Shown one piece after another: positions 1 to 13,400 of a stretch of DNA of 64,000 bases. The notes under the pieces were generated by a model that ran no database searches, was not told the DNA's origin, and worked only from the letters and a program-made list of their open reading frames with translations. Position 1 is the stretch's first letter. Each line of letters opens with the position of its first letter. The stretch covers positions 102,001 through 166,000 of the forward strand of contig BSBK01006751.1 of the NCBI GenBank assembly GCA_027943335.1, in the 5' to 3' direction. Origin of the DNA: Chamaecyparis obtusa (Eukaryota; Streptophyta; Pinopsida; Cupressales; Cupressaceae). A program made the translations under genes and the position numbers.

Positions 1-79
1 ATGTATTCTGGTTTTCTTCTTGTTTTGATTCTGCAATCACTATATTAAGGGTTAATCTTTAATTTTAGACTTGCAATAA

Positions 80-331
80 TATTTAATTTAAGTTCATATT
101 GCAAGTTTTCTTCACCTTTTTTACAACACCTGCGAGTATTGTAAGTGTACCTCCTAGATGCCTTTCTCCTTGGTCCTCATGCTCAGTCTGATCGACAACA
201 ACCTCAAGCTTAGGCTTGTCTACCTCTGAATTCTCATTAGAAACCACCTCTATGTACTATAAGTATATTTAACCCTTCCCCAAACAGCTATTACCTAGAT
301 GCCATGGATCTCTACAAGTGAAGCATAGCAT
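80..331 (-). pseudogene. Ty3/gypsy gag zinc knuckle and start of protease linker, decayed
   Basis: Reading the minus strand down from 331 gives one frame with a textbook zinc knuckle, CX2CX4HX4C (core CFTCRDPWHLGNSC), directly followed by LGKG. After two in-frame stops (TAA, TAG) the same frame continues with YIEV, an acidic stretch, and GGTLTILAGV near position 120. In plant Ty3/gypsy polyproteins a knuckle, an acidic YIEV-type linker and a G-T-x-L-x-G segment lead into the aspartic protease, so order and spacing fit. The protease active site would lie beyond the left edge of the window and cannot be seen. The knuckle binds the element's RNA during packaging. Gag upstream (about 332-960 on this strand) is not readable as a frame. 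Identification rests on the knuckle plus colinear linker; the exact lineage is unknown. Confidence 0.6.
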
Positions 332-3300
332 ATCACATATCACATCAATATCCAAAAATCACAATAATTAGTTCACATTTCATCAAGGTCTAAGATGTAC
401 AGTGAAACTCTGTATATGGTAGATCTGTGGAAATGATGATGACTAACTCAAGTCAATTCCTTAGAGGCTGTCTGCAGTGTCTCCCTGCTAGGGTTTAAGA
501 TGTGCCAAGGTTACACTGACTCAACTACATAGATCGCCCTCACAAACACCTTGAGGCGTGCAACCCTCTTTACCCCTTATCACTGGAATATATCAGCCTG
601 TTGCTTCCTGAACTTACTGATTTCCTCCTACAGGTGATGATTCCACCCTCCAAGAATTCTGCCCTCAGATAATCTGCTCACCCAAATACAGATCTGTACT
701 GTCCAATTTGATTGTCAACAAGAATCATGATCAATTGTGGAACTGGTGTATGGCATTGGTGCCATTAACCTCACCATTTGCAATCCCTTTGATGCGCCAG
801 CACAAGGAATAATGTTGCCTGTGTTCACTCAGAACTGCAAATAAGAGTTGAATGATAAATCTAAAAGAAAGCTAAGTATGGTGAAGATTTATGGAGAGTT
901 AGGCTTTTCTTCCTAACCTCCTTGTGCATACAGCAGGGGTTTTGACCTGTGGATATGGCACCATAAAAAATGTCCAAAACCTTCAGGCCCCCAAAGAGTG
1001 CAAACATGTCATTATTTTATTGATGCCAAAACCTTGCTAACAAGTCAGCCCAAAAAAGCAAACATGTTATTAGTTCTTTAAATATTTAATATTATTATCA
1101 AAATATTAATTAAAATTATATTAGTGCTAAACAGCACTTTGTGTTGATTTTGCTGATTTCAGAATGCTGAAATGTTAGGGACATGAGAAATGAACACAAC
1201 TCTTAATCTGAAAAGTGAGTGAAAATGCCAAAGTGAATGCTAGCTACAGATGAAACTAGACACCCTCCTTTTAAACCTTTACAAATCGGGCCCATGAATA
1301 ATAATTTCCTTTCAAAATATTTATGAAATTTTTTGTTATAATCAAGTGTTTAAAGACACTTTTAATTAAGTAAAATGATATTATAATAAGTTGACCTTAA
1401 GTATAAAATTACCAGGCCCAACTTATAATGCATTTACCTTGCTCTTTTCCCTTTGTCTATGGGAGTTGAGGATAGGCTAACTCTTAAGGTCTTCTCCAAT
1501 GACTCTTGTTCAAAAAAGGGGACATGACAAAAGATGTTAACTATAGAAGTGGCGAAGTAGGCAAATCTAATACCTTGTGGTTGATTAAACTAATTTATGA
1601 GACACAAACTTGTATGTAAAGTCATAAAGAAACCTTAAAAAACATTTGCATCTTATCTGATTCAAAGCACATTAATAGCAACATATCAACAAATAATGAG
1701 ATTTATTATTGCACAATTTGATGCAGCAAAGCTTAGTAACTAGGAAATTTGCTTTGATGCTACTACAAAGACATTTCATTTGACCTAAGAAAGATAGTAC
1801 AACCACATTGAGAATTATTTTCATCTTTCTTTTTCTTCTAAATCCCCAGAAACCATTATTTGGCTAATGGAAACATACCTATTATATTAATTGAAATAGC
1901 ATAAGCCCAAGAAAATAGAAAAGCATGACAGTTACACTCAAATAGCATCAAAAAATTATCCAAAATCAGAATATAGAGAACTGTTAATATGAAAATCCTT
2001 CCAAACCAGAACAAATCACACCCCTACAAATGTTAGATGTCTATAGAAATGCATAATAACCAAAATCCTTATGATTTTCAAAACTAGCTGTTAATTAGTC
2101 TAATAGCTAAGATTGTCTATTTGCGAGCTCTTTAATATATTTATGTAAACTCTTAAATTGTCTAGATAATTTGCCAGCCTTTACTTCAGTCTTCCATTAT
2201 GCTTAGTAGCTCTGTAATTAACATTAATTAATGTTTTTGAGCTTGAAATCCTGCTTTGACTTTCCAAGGCCTATATCATAAAATGATCATCCAATTTTCA
2301 CACACTATATGGTTTCTCACCCTCCCACCTCTCCTATTGCTCAGAGATTTTTCATTGAAGCTGCATAGACATCAACACATCGCATCCTTTCTTTATCTCA
2401 TTCAAACTTTTTTCCTCCACAAGGGGCTCTTTAGAGCTTGGGGCATGTCCTTCAAAAATTAGTATCAGCGATTCTTTCAATGGTACAATTTTTTGGCCTT
2501 ATTTTTTAGCAGCATTCATTTTTGTTAAATTTGTAATAGCCATTCTATTGTGTTTTGGCAATTTCAATATTGGTTAGTGTATATTTATAAACGTCCACTT
2601 CTTTCAACTGACAATTTGTCATATTTTTCTTAAGGTGACTTTAGAACTACAGAAATGCAAGAAGATTCCTCTAGGTTTAAACAATGGTGGGCCTGCTAAT
2701 TGACGAAGAGCTTATTATTCAGTTTACATTATATTTCAAGAGGTTAGTTACATAAAAATTCATAGCATGTTGCTTCTATGGTTTTGCGGTGTGCGTATTC
2801 CCTGATTACTTGGAAACATTTTTCTCTGGCCATGTGTGTTTAAAAGAGAGAATTAATATTTTGTTTTTTAAATTATTTTACATTTTCCTGTACGCATTTA
2901 TATTTTGGGAACTTTCCCAATCTAATGCATTTGTATGGGCATATAAAATTAAGTTAAGGAATCTACAATAAGATATTCTCTAAAGGGATAGCTAAGTTGA
3001 TAAACGGGTCCAAGAAAATTCTGTAAGTGGTATGTTGGTTGAACACTTGAAGTTTGAAAAACAAACTTTATGATAGAACTTAATCAACCTTTTTATGTTC
3101 ATGTCAAAAAAAATCCAAATTCAAGAACTTTTGGACGTCAAAGAAATTCAAGCATGAAGTTTAGATTTTTCAAATTATATTTATTGTGTTTTCTCTACTT
3201 GCAATTTAGGATGAGGAAAAATAGTCTTTACAGTGTAGTGATTTCATAATCCTCTTCCACGTTTCATTTAATAGGGCCCCATTGGAATGAAGACTAGTTT

Positions 3301-4435
3301 GGAAGACATCATAATCATCTTCCAATTACCTCTGGAAACAGAAAATGGACAAAATTTGACTTTGCGAGCATTCTTTGGCAGATCAAGCTGATACATATAA
3401 TAGTAGGGGGTTTGTATCAGTTTTTCCTTTATTCTTATAATATTGCCGTTCAGAAGCTTGGGGAATATCCATGTTAATTCAGAGGATGGATCTAATCATG
3501 GTTAATATACATCAAGGAAACGTAATTTAATTTCAGATTTGCATATAAGTTTCAATCTTTCATGCTGGAGTTGTCTAAACCTTGCATCTCGTCATAGAGA
3601 ATAAATTTCACAACCTTCTGTGTTTGAACTTGTATATTTTTCACTATTGATTGCATAGTGATGGAATATGATGGTATGGTGATTGTATGGTGTACATGTC
3701 CATTCAAAATGTGCAAATATATATGATCATACAAAACCTTGACCTCATTTTTTTAAAAATAATTTTAAAAAACTTCAAAAATAAATTAGCACCAAACTCT
3801 ATCATGCCATATATGGATTTATAAGTTTTTGGGCCTTCTAAACAGTTTTTTTTTGTTTTTTGTTTTAGTTTTTGTTTGTGTATGGGATGCACCATTTAAA
3901 ATATCTTCACCAAAACTCTCTAAAAAAGGAATGGAATTTAGATCTAGAGTTGTAATACCATGAAAGAGTTTTTGACCAACCTCATAGTAGCATAAGGATC
4001 ATCTGTAACTAGAAAAACTTTCCACACATGCGAGAAGTAATATAAACTCTATAAAGCTAGACAATTCACAAGATGCAAAATACAATTGGTACAATTGTTC
4101 TGTCTTAAAAAGTAAGCACCCTTAATTAGGTGCTCATTTTAGCCTCATTTTAGTATGTATGGGTTCCCACGTTGATTTCACGCTCTCCTAATGCGTATGG
4201 GACCTTCAAATTAATATTATAAGTCCTATATTGATTCAATTTCTTCAATACTTGAGGTTGGCCCTTATTTCTAAGTGTCCCTCTATTTTTCCTCTAATCA
4301 AATAATCCATTTCATCACCTAGGCCCTATATCCCTATTTGTGGCCTTCATGACCTATCCCGACCTCAGAATGAGTTGTACTCAAAAATCCTGCATCTGCC
4401 CTATTTTTCTGGCACCTTGACCAAATTTTGACTCA
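332..4435. other. AT-rich stretch without recognisable gene
   Basis: No open frame here looks like a known protein on either strand. The short frames at 2256-2462, 2789-2971 and 3552-3895 are low-complexity or hydrophobic by composition and have no family signature. The stretch at about 420-960 may be the decayed upstream part of the minus-strand gypsy remnant at the left edge, but no frame persists. Confidence 0.5.
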
Positions 4436-5036
4436 TTATCCAAGGTACATGTCGCCATTGCCGAAATGTCCTTGGAACATGTCACCATTGCCACCATGAC
4501 CCCAAGGATTTTGGCCCAGAGACCTACACCAAAGTTTTAGTAGGAGATTTGGTCCTGTGGTTGGCCTACCAGAGTTTTATCCCCCGAAATGATGGATTGA
4601 GTATATAAACACCCTATCTCTCCTCATTTTGACAACTAGGATGATCCATTACTATTGACAAGCATTCATGATCAAGAATCAATCAAGCAATCATAATTGA
4701 AGAGCATTCTCAAGGTCTTCAAGCATCCAAGTGTTCAATCCTTCAAAGCATCCTCTTCTTCATCATCAAGCATTGTGGAAAACTACAATATCCATGATTT
4801 CCTTGTGGTTTTTTGTGGAGATCAAGCTATTGCAAACCCCTTCAGCCAACCTTCTTCCCCGTTTTTCTGTGTGAAGGAATAGGTTAGGAAGCCATCAAAC
4901 AAGATCCAAAAAGGTTGAGAACTATTGGACAATCCTCAAAAATTTTAGTCTAAAACACATGGTACATGTCACCATTGTCATCATGTCCCCTGCATTCTGA
5001 TCCCAGATTTGGCAGGAAGCCAAGATACATCCTCCA
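4436..5036 (+). repeat. LTR-like promoter and leader patch
   Basis: A TATA box (TATATAAA, 4602-4609) sits downstream of a GC-richer block in which a phrase of the form ACATGTCNCCATTGCC recurs (about 4448, 4477 and 4963). Downstream is a pyrimidine-rich leader full of CAAG and TCAAG steps, as in the R-U5 part of plant LTRs. I found no second copy in the window, no TG/CA boundary pair and no target duplication, so limits are approximate and the call is weak. The alternative is the promoter of an unrecognised non-coding unit. Confidence 0.3.
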
Positions 5037-8000
5037 TGTCATGCCCCACTCTAGAACCCTTGGGAAACAATGAACAATCCAAGCACAATAACTTTTTTTT
5101 CATTTGAGAGCATAATTAACTACATTAACAACATGAATACACCCATAACACATCCATGGAACATACAAGATGTGTTGACAAACATAAACTATCAATGTAA
5201 AAAGATAACATGTATAGCATTGTCTTGACAAGGTGTAGCCTGGTGCTCCAAAGGGTCTTTCAACTAGCAAGCTAAGACCACTTCATGAGTCCAAAGGACA
5301 GAGTATTTAGGCATCTAACACAAGCCATATATCCCCCTAAACATCTCATAACTCTCTTAGTGGCATTACCTTAGGTCATTTGGTTTGCAGGATGAAAACC
5401 ACTATAAGACTAGGAAGAAGATTTGTCTGAAACACACACGAAACAAGATTGTAAGTCTACCTTAAAAGTTCTATTATAAAAAAGGGGGAAAATGGTATTT
5501 GAATCATCAATCCAAACTTGAACAGCTCTCAAAACCGTATCTCTGTTATGGATGCACAACTCTATGAGTCAGATGCGCAAAATAGGTGCATGTATGCATA
5601 GAACAAGTCCTGAAAGTTGCTAGGGTATAAAATGTACATATGCACAACTATAAATGATGGATATGTAGTAAGAAGTGATGGATGCGCAACAACATGCTAC
5701 GTATGTACCATTTTGCAAAAAATGTCAAAAATCTTGAATTTCTATGTGTTTTCGAGGTAAAAAATCAAGGTTAAGGACATACTAGGGTCATAACTTTTTG
5801 AAAGGCTTTGAGGGCATACAAGGGAATCCATTCTCTCAAATTAAGTTTATAAAAGCTTGATTACATCAACATCTATCTATAATTATTGCATTTACCATAT
5901 GAAATCATGCCTACATATTCAATTTACTAAGTAACTATCATAATTTTGATATGCAAACAAAGTAACCATGAACAATAACACCATTACTAAGTGATATGGA
6001 ATTGAATACAATGAATACAACCATAAACACTACTCTAGTATCAATTCAATTGCATGATAACATCATACAATTAGAGGAAAGGAGTCACCCATGAGTTAGA
6101 ATGAATCATAGTGATACAATACATGAGGTTAAATAAGAAGGATACAATGCCATATGTCTCAAATCCAAAGAGGTTTTTGCTATCAACTGGGACCACTTGT
6201 TACTGTAAATTGGTCCCCAACGGTGATTGCTCATGCCTCCCAACCACAACCCTCAAGCCCTCTCCCATTGTGCTAACGAAGATAACCATATGGCCCACAC
6301 AACACAAGCAAGATACATGCAAATTGGGTAGACATATACACATGAGGGTTTCACCATGCGCTAATTCCCATGACCATGTAGCTCACTCCAATCACAAGGT
6401 CTCATCACAAACACCGGTATGCCACACAAGAACACAACAAATACACCATACAAACATCAAGGGTAGGCACAACAATAATAGCCTTACAATCCACATAGTA
6501 GGTACATAGTCCAAACATGAGAGTGTCATTGCATGTCCATCTGGCTCATGCGGTGCCAATCCATCCCTCTCGTGGAGACGAGGTGCTTGACGTGTCGAAA
6601 CATCCTGGCACTTCTCCACTATGATGACACATCCAAACCATATAAGGCTCGTAGGAGGTATCTAAGGCTGACACTTTCCAGGCCTACTCAAACTTGGTTG
6701 GCATCCTCTAGACCAACACTGCTAATGTTTATCTTTCTTAGTTAGTTATTTTATCCCCTTTATTTTATTATGTAATGAGTTTTCTCTTGATTAGTACTCA
6801 TCAATGGGTTACCCTGGTGGCCCCTTTGTGTCCTAGTCCCCCCATTGATAGCCACTCCCATACTTGGCTATACACCTACCCAAGCATACATTCGCATGGC
6901 TATATGATGAGGTAAATTACATTCACATACATGGTGGACTGCTGACACACTCCTCGACTCCAACAATTCAATCCCAACCAAGCAGGAAGATAGAATTCAT
7001 ACTCTATAGATTCAACATACATCCATGGTGCCTAATTCACATTTCCAATTGCTCACCTACATATTGTACCCCGTCGAATGTAAAGTTTTATATATGGTAT
7101 AACCATGAGTTTACCATCACTCTCCCAAGGTTTCTTTCTTAGTTATGGCAACAAGACACATCTCACGAAATCACAACAGCAGGGTTTAAGCTCGGATTTG
7201 GGCATGGGATGCCAAAATTCACCAAAAATTGAAAGTTGAAATAACAAGAAAACACCAAAACCCATTTGACCTTGGGGCATACACATGCCAAAAATGCATT
7301 TACATCATTGGAAATCTCAAGCATACAACCTCGAGCTCAATGCAAACGTTCAAACCCTCATATGCATCCATGCAATTCAATCAACCATAAAATTTCACAA
7401 CCTTTGCCCAAAATAAATCTATGTATCCACAAACTCTATAATTTCATCAATTCAAAACCATTCCAAGTTGCCAAAATGGATTCCAACAAGAGTTCATGGA
7501 GAAATTATACATACCTCTCAAACACCCAAGAAACCCTTCAAAATCTTTTAAAGTGCACAATTCTTCACCAAAAGGATTGAAATTTTGAGAATATGGAGGA
7601 AATGCCCAAAGAAATCCAACAATCAAATTCGCATAAAATTTTCACCACTAAAATCTGACCTTCCTTCCCAAATTCGAATTTCCAAATTTAGTTTTTGAGA
7701 AAAACTCTTCAAATTTCTAAAAATGAAGTTGGGAAAATGAATAAAAATCCCCCTTTTATTCAACCCCCACAACTTAAAACTTATTAGTAAAATATAAAAA
7801 AAAATCAATTCCTCAATAAAATTCCATCCCACAATAAAATATATCCAATGGCCAAAAATAGAAATAAGAAAGTCTCATTATATTAAATCTCTGAAAAGAT
7901 TTTAACGACAATAACAATTACATCCAAGCACATAGACTAGTCACACTATACATCCTAACCACAAATAGGGAAAACGATGAATTACAACATGGGATTACAC

Positions 8001-9014
8001 ACAACACACAGAACCATACCCAACATAACATCACAAGCATGGTTGAATGTCGCCTCATTGCAACCAATGGGTATAAACATCTCTGGGGAAAACTGTCATC
8101 CAAAAGCTAGAATGACAATTTTGACTAATGATCTTGGCCACGTGACTTGTTGGTTCACAAAACCGTAGATTGGAAATCCCAGGGTTTTACCACTTCTCCT
8201 AAAGATTTCTCAATCAGCTTTGGCCAACGAATGAGAAGGATCATCTGATCAATTTCCCCTCCACTTTAGGCTTCGCTAAACCAAGGCGAGTAAACCTCTT
8301 CCTCAAGCCCAATCTACTCGTTGGAAGCTTTTGTATAGCGAATTATATCTTTGATGATCACTTCAAGATGGCAAGGATTCTTGAAGAATGAAAGATTGTG
8401 AACATTTATAAACTTCATAAAAAGAATGCTTTTTATAATTTTAAATGCTTTGCTATTAGTATAATATAATTAAATCAATTGAGATTGCTATGTGATTGCT
8501 TGACTATAATATCTTACTTCAATTCCAGACCAGTGCCTTCGCTTCTCGATGATGTTATCATTTCAATTGATTGATCCCATGTATAACTCTGCAAGACGGT
8601 TTTAATAACTCACTACCAAAGAAAAAACCATCACTTCAAAGGTATATATGTGTATTATTAGTTTAAAATTGTTTTTTCAGTTAGTCATATGGATTTTAAC
8701 CCTCCTTTGAAAGACCAGTAAGACAATTTGAAGGTTGACAACCAATCCTTCAAACTAATGATCAAATTGAAATTGAGTTCAAATTATAACAACACAAGAT
8801 CACACATTGCAACAATCTAAACCAATAGATCTATTACAAAGAACTAATCAATAATTGAGAAAGAAAACACCATAAGAGATTGTATAACACCTGGTCTTTA
8901 TATTGAAATAGGTATAATATAATCAACTAGTTACAAATTGTAATGTGTTCACCAGCTTTGTATTCCCAAGAGACAAAACTCAAAATTTGTTACAAAAAGA
9001 TTTTTCTCTGTCCT
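5037..9014. other. Repetitive-looking sequence without recognisable gene
   Basis: At 5037 the sequence TGTCATGCCCCAC resembles the start of many plant gypsy LTRs, but no matching end or second copy is visible. Around 5560-5710 the phrase GATGCGCAA and variants recur. Between 6110 and 6750 base composition is more even and frames of 70-132 codons occur on both strands, but none shows a domain, signal peptide or repeat I recognise. From 8170 to 9014 the sequence is AT-rich and featureless. Confidence 0.4.
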
Positions 9015-9034
9015 ACCCCCCCTTTTTCCTCAAT
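9015..9034 (-). other. Polypurine-tract-like run
   Basis: On the minus strand this is an almost unbroken purine run ending in seven G residues. It lies about 130 bases downstream of the coiled-coil coding remnant on the same strand. In an LTR retroelement a purine tract just before the 3' LTR primes plus-strand DNA synthesis. No LTR boundary could be confirmed beside it. Confidence 0.25.
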
Positions 9035-9162
9035 CATGGTATCCCTTCTTATAAACAATGAAGGGATGCAACGTTTAGCTTCAAATCGTTACAAAATAGT
9101 TTTATAGAGCGGTAATCCCAAATACCTAATTACAAACTAATCATAAGGGTATGGAAAATACA

Positions 9163-9500
9163 TCGTAGGACAAAAGGAACATTGTTAACTGGAACTAAGC
9201 CAATTAACTCCATCAACGCCTCATGGAAATCGACTAGTACCCACCCTTTGTTGTTTTCCTGCACCTCATGGAGAAGTTGATGTAGCTTTGCCCTCTCCTT
9301 CTCTGCCTCTAATTCCAGTACATCTCCTTGATATGCATCATAACTTGCCTTTAGGTCCTAGGCGGCATTTAGGAGACTATTCATAACATTCAGTTGATCT
9401 TCTTCTATTCCATTCAAATCAAGTTGTTGAATAAGTCTAGGCTCTTCATCCTCAAGGCCAATGGTTACTGGTAGTCCCATTCTAGCAATCAAATGATACC
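9163..9500 (-). pseudogene. Unidentified coiled-coil coding remnant
   Basis: About 113 codons stay open on the minus strand apart from one TAG in an AA-stop-DLKA context, where CAG would restore glutamine. The peptide is amphipathic and charged: an N-terminal GLPVTIGLEDEEPRLI segment, then heptad-like LELEAEKERAKLHQLLHEVQ, then WVLVDFHEALMELIGLVP. Composition and persistence argue for once-selected coding sequence, while the flanking DNA shows no such frame. I do not recognise the family. It could be the 3' part of a non-autonomous LTR element, since a purine tract follows on the same strand, or an exon of a host gene. Nothing in the window is a second copy. Confidence 0.4.
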
Positions 9501-9689
9501 CTCAATCTGTCCAAACTTCTTTCAAAATCGCTTTCATTTGGTTATTTATAAAACATGCGAAATGCATTTAATTTCTACAATTTGTATGGGGATTTCAATA
9601 AATTTGTCATGCGCGATGATTTATTTCATTTGATATGAGCATTAATAGCACCTTTTCATTCGATCTTTTGGAATTTCAATTGATGTGAC

Positions 9690-10450
9690 CGGTTTTTCAT
9701 CGGGGTAAGTTTTACCGAAGAACAAATTCTACTAGCACCGTCTGCATAACCATCTTCTTTTCCTCCCAAAACTGTGTTTGTTGTTTATGAAATCAGTATA
9801 TGTAACACCGATAAATTCATTGGGGATCAGCACAACCATTTCTCAATCCTACCGATCACACTCACTATACCGATAAGACATTCATTGATATATCACACTC
9901 CAATACCTTGGATATGCATACAGTGTTAATATCATCAGCATTAGTAATTTTGATCAGTTTATCAGGGATCAGACAACTTGTTTATTCCTTCTCCGACGTT
10001 TTTAACTATTATGATGGGATCCATCAGTATTGATTTTTCTGATATCCCTTACTTTGAGATTTAATGTTCCTCTTCCGATCGGTATAGGATTTACTGATGT
10101 GTTCATCTAGCATTGGGAAAACCCAAAATGATATATCCCAATCACCATTGCTACGTCGATGCCCTTTGTTGCTACAACACCTACCAATAAGCCACTTTTG
10201 TATTCATCAAGATATGTCTTACCGATAACCTCATCCGTTATCGGCAAAACAAGATTTATGTTGCGCCGCTAGTGCTTTCTTCACCGATGGGATGCATTGG
10301 TGTATGTTATACCAACCTTATGCATTTCCTTTTCTTTATTGCTTCTTGTCGGCTAGCTCCTCCTGATGCTTCATGTTCTTGGTGCTCTGTCCTTTCTTCA
10401 TCGATATATGCTATTTCAACCATTCATGGCTGGAAATTGACTATTTAACA
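9690..10450. repeat. Block dense in ACCGAT/ATCGGT motifs, LTR U3-like
   Basis: The hexamer ACCGAT or its complement, with one-base variants such as ATCAGT and GATCGG, recurs irregularly across about 750 bases on both strands. A TATA-like ATTTAAC follows at about 10442, then a leader-like stretch. Short motifs dispersed upstream of a TATA element resemble an LTR U3 enhancer. TGTAACACCGAT near 9800 could be an LTR start, but no end or second copy is visible. Confidence 0.35.
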
Positions 10451-13400
10451 CATGTATCGGAGCTAGTCTCTGGGAGTTAGAACTCAATCATAGGCATTGC
10501 ATATGTTTGGAGAGTGACATTTTCTTCTTGTCTTGAAATTTGTAACTCCATTTTTTAAAAATTTAGGGTTCCAACATGACTAACTCCATATTTAACCATT
10601 GTCGAGGTTATTACCAAATCATCTTTTGGGCATGCCTGGCACCTGTTCACATTAGTATGATAGTTGAAGCACATGTGCATAAACATATATCATCTGACAG
10701 GAACATGAAATGGCAATATGATCGATAATCATGAAGAACCATCTAATTCATAGCAAGAAATTAAACATGATCAGGTGGCATCATCATACAACATCATGGC
10801 ATCATTGGCATACACATCATGCATATATGATCACTATTAAATCACATGAATAATCAACTACTCACATCAGCAATGGCATTATATGGACAAAAGAATTTAT
10901 TAGTAACCGAGAGTACCACACAAACACATCAGGAGTCTAGCTCGGATCAAAAGAATAAGTATATAACAAGATGCCATCACAGCAGACACTACACTCCAGG
11001 TCTCATATCTACAGTCACAGGCCATTCCAGGATTCCTAGAGTTGGGAATTCAGGTCTAAAAACTCAATTCTTCTATTTTATGTTCAGGTGCATTCGAATT
11101 CTTCTTCATTCCCTTTTACATTAGCTTTATCAATTGGATTAGATCAAATCTATTCTTATTTAGTCTTTTGTATATCACTATCATCTATCTCTCTCAATTT
11201 TAAGCAGCAAAAGGAATAGAAACCCTAAAGGCATTAATATCGTATTAGCATCTTTCTTACCGAGTGGTGTTAATCATCTTTGTCTTGAGGTGGTTTTGTA
11301 TTCCAATGTGCCATATGAATTGGGGAAATCGGTCATTTTATGTGATCCTCTTTTCATATTGTACAACAATATATAATGAAGAAATTATGATTATAATGAC
11401 AAGGGTGAAATTATAGAACATACTAAAATTGTGGCTATTTTATTAATCTTATGATTTGAGACATAAAGTAAATGACACTAAGTGTGAATGGGACCTAATA
11501 AGAAACAAGTTAAGCAATATATCACGGTCACACCAATATGTTTATTGTTCATCCTTGGATGGTTTACATCATTATTACCTAATGGCTTTGTTTCCTTTGC
11601 AACAAAGAAATTTGTATTTTCATTTGATTATCCTTCATTGTCCTAGTTATAAGATGTCCAAAGGGATGGATAGTGAGCCTCTTGTTGATTACTTGATGCT
11701 TGTTAAGAAAGTTAATGTTTTTTTCTTCAATCATGAATTGTTAATTACAAATTCTAGGCATTGGATAATGTATGAGGTACAAGGATTGTTGCACCTATGG
11801 TGGAGATATCTCAAAGTTAAGTTGTGGCCTTGTGTGTATCTTGCTTAAATTTATATGTGTAAACTATTGCAAATAAGTTGTTAGTATAATAATTTTTTAA
11901 GTTTATAGTACGGTGAAATTGTATAGGGTGTTGGGAAATATGTGTTGTACACTTTTATAATGTTAATAATATAATATAAATAAATAATTGTGTTCCATTT
12001 GAAGACATGGGTAAAGATTTACATACCATATGCAATAGGCACTCTTGTGAACCATTATATGTTGTATGGGGTAGTAGATAAATGTTTCATGTGGGAGTCG
12101 CATAGGATAGATATTTATCTTGAGAGTCAAATTAGAATAAAATATTTGATTTTGAGAATACATGGTTAAATAAGTTTGTGATTTTGAGATGTGGTAGTTG
12201 TTTGGGTTGGTTGAATTGAGCCTCTTATTGATTGCATATGTTATTGGAAACATGGATTATGATCTATGGCTACATTGTTCTCATTTTCTTGTTCACATGG
12301 AGTAGTGTGACTAATTTGTTTGATACTTCATAGGTGTTGCATGGAGATTTTTTGAATATATTATAATTTTATTCTCGAGATAATTCATTGAGTCATGTGG
12401 GTGCTTTTGGAGCTTGGATTTTTCTTGAAAACTTTTTTCTAGTGTACATCTTGTGTTGTGTTTTCATTATTATTCATTTGCATTGTGGATTATGAATACT
12501 TGTTTTACATTGTTTCTATTATAAGAGGTTATGTGGAATTGGTATTCTCTTGCTATTTATTTTCATTAGACACACGTCTATTTGCATATCAATTATTTCT
12601 CATGTGTAATATTATTCAGTTCTAGCACATTATCATTGTTGTTTACATGCTTAATTATTTTTATTTATTATTAAAGGATTGTTACCTTGTTTTAAAGGTG
12701 TATACTTTACATTTATATTTTTTTGTTTGCATGTTCAATAGAGTGGAATATCACTAAGTAAATATTAGATGGTATGAGAGTGTTATAATTAGACTATTAT
12801 TTCATGAATCATGGATCTATATTTGTGATACAGATTTTATATTGTAATATGAGGTATGTTACTTTGTAATATAAGGTTTATACTTGAGATGTGTAAGTCT
12901 CTCACCTTATGAAAGAGATATCCATTAAGATATGAGGTATGTGTTTAAGACATGATACATATTAGTTTTTAATATGATTTGTGTATTTGAGATATAAATA
13001 TTACCTCATGAAAGAGAAATGGATTGAGATATGAAGTCTTTATTGTGGCATGAAATCTGGTACCTTGTGATATTAAGATTTGCACTCCAACATGAAGTTT
13101 ATGATGAATCTTTCCATTTGTAATATGAGGTCTATGTTTGAGATATGTTACAAGTCTATATTTGTTATAAGTAGAAGCATATAAACATATCTCACCTTTT
13201 AGTCTAAGTAAGCCATGATATCAAAATTTTAAAAAAATTATTTACTTTCAATTATTGCAAGTAAACTTTCAAGAATGTAAAGATAATGTAAACCAATTGT
13301 TTGTAATGTTTCCTATGTAAGTAATTATTTCTAATTTTATAATTTTAATATAACTTATTTCATTTTAAATAAAGTGTTTCGTATACCTTAGACTATGTAT

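Noticed and set aside
6111..6509. 132-codon frame as a gene
   Set aside because: An opposite-strand frame overlaps its end, and the peptide is threonine- and histidine-rich without domain; likely repeat sequence.
5037..7922. One long LTR from TGTCATGCCCC to a TGTAATTG-type terminus on the opposite strand
   Set aside because: Would be 2.9 kb, with no inverted terminus, second copy or target duplication.
11456..11848. 130-codon frame as a gene
   Set aside because: Composition like the spacer, no motif, no splice or promoter context.
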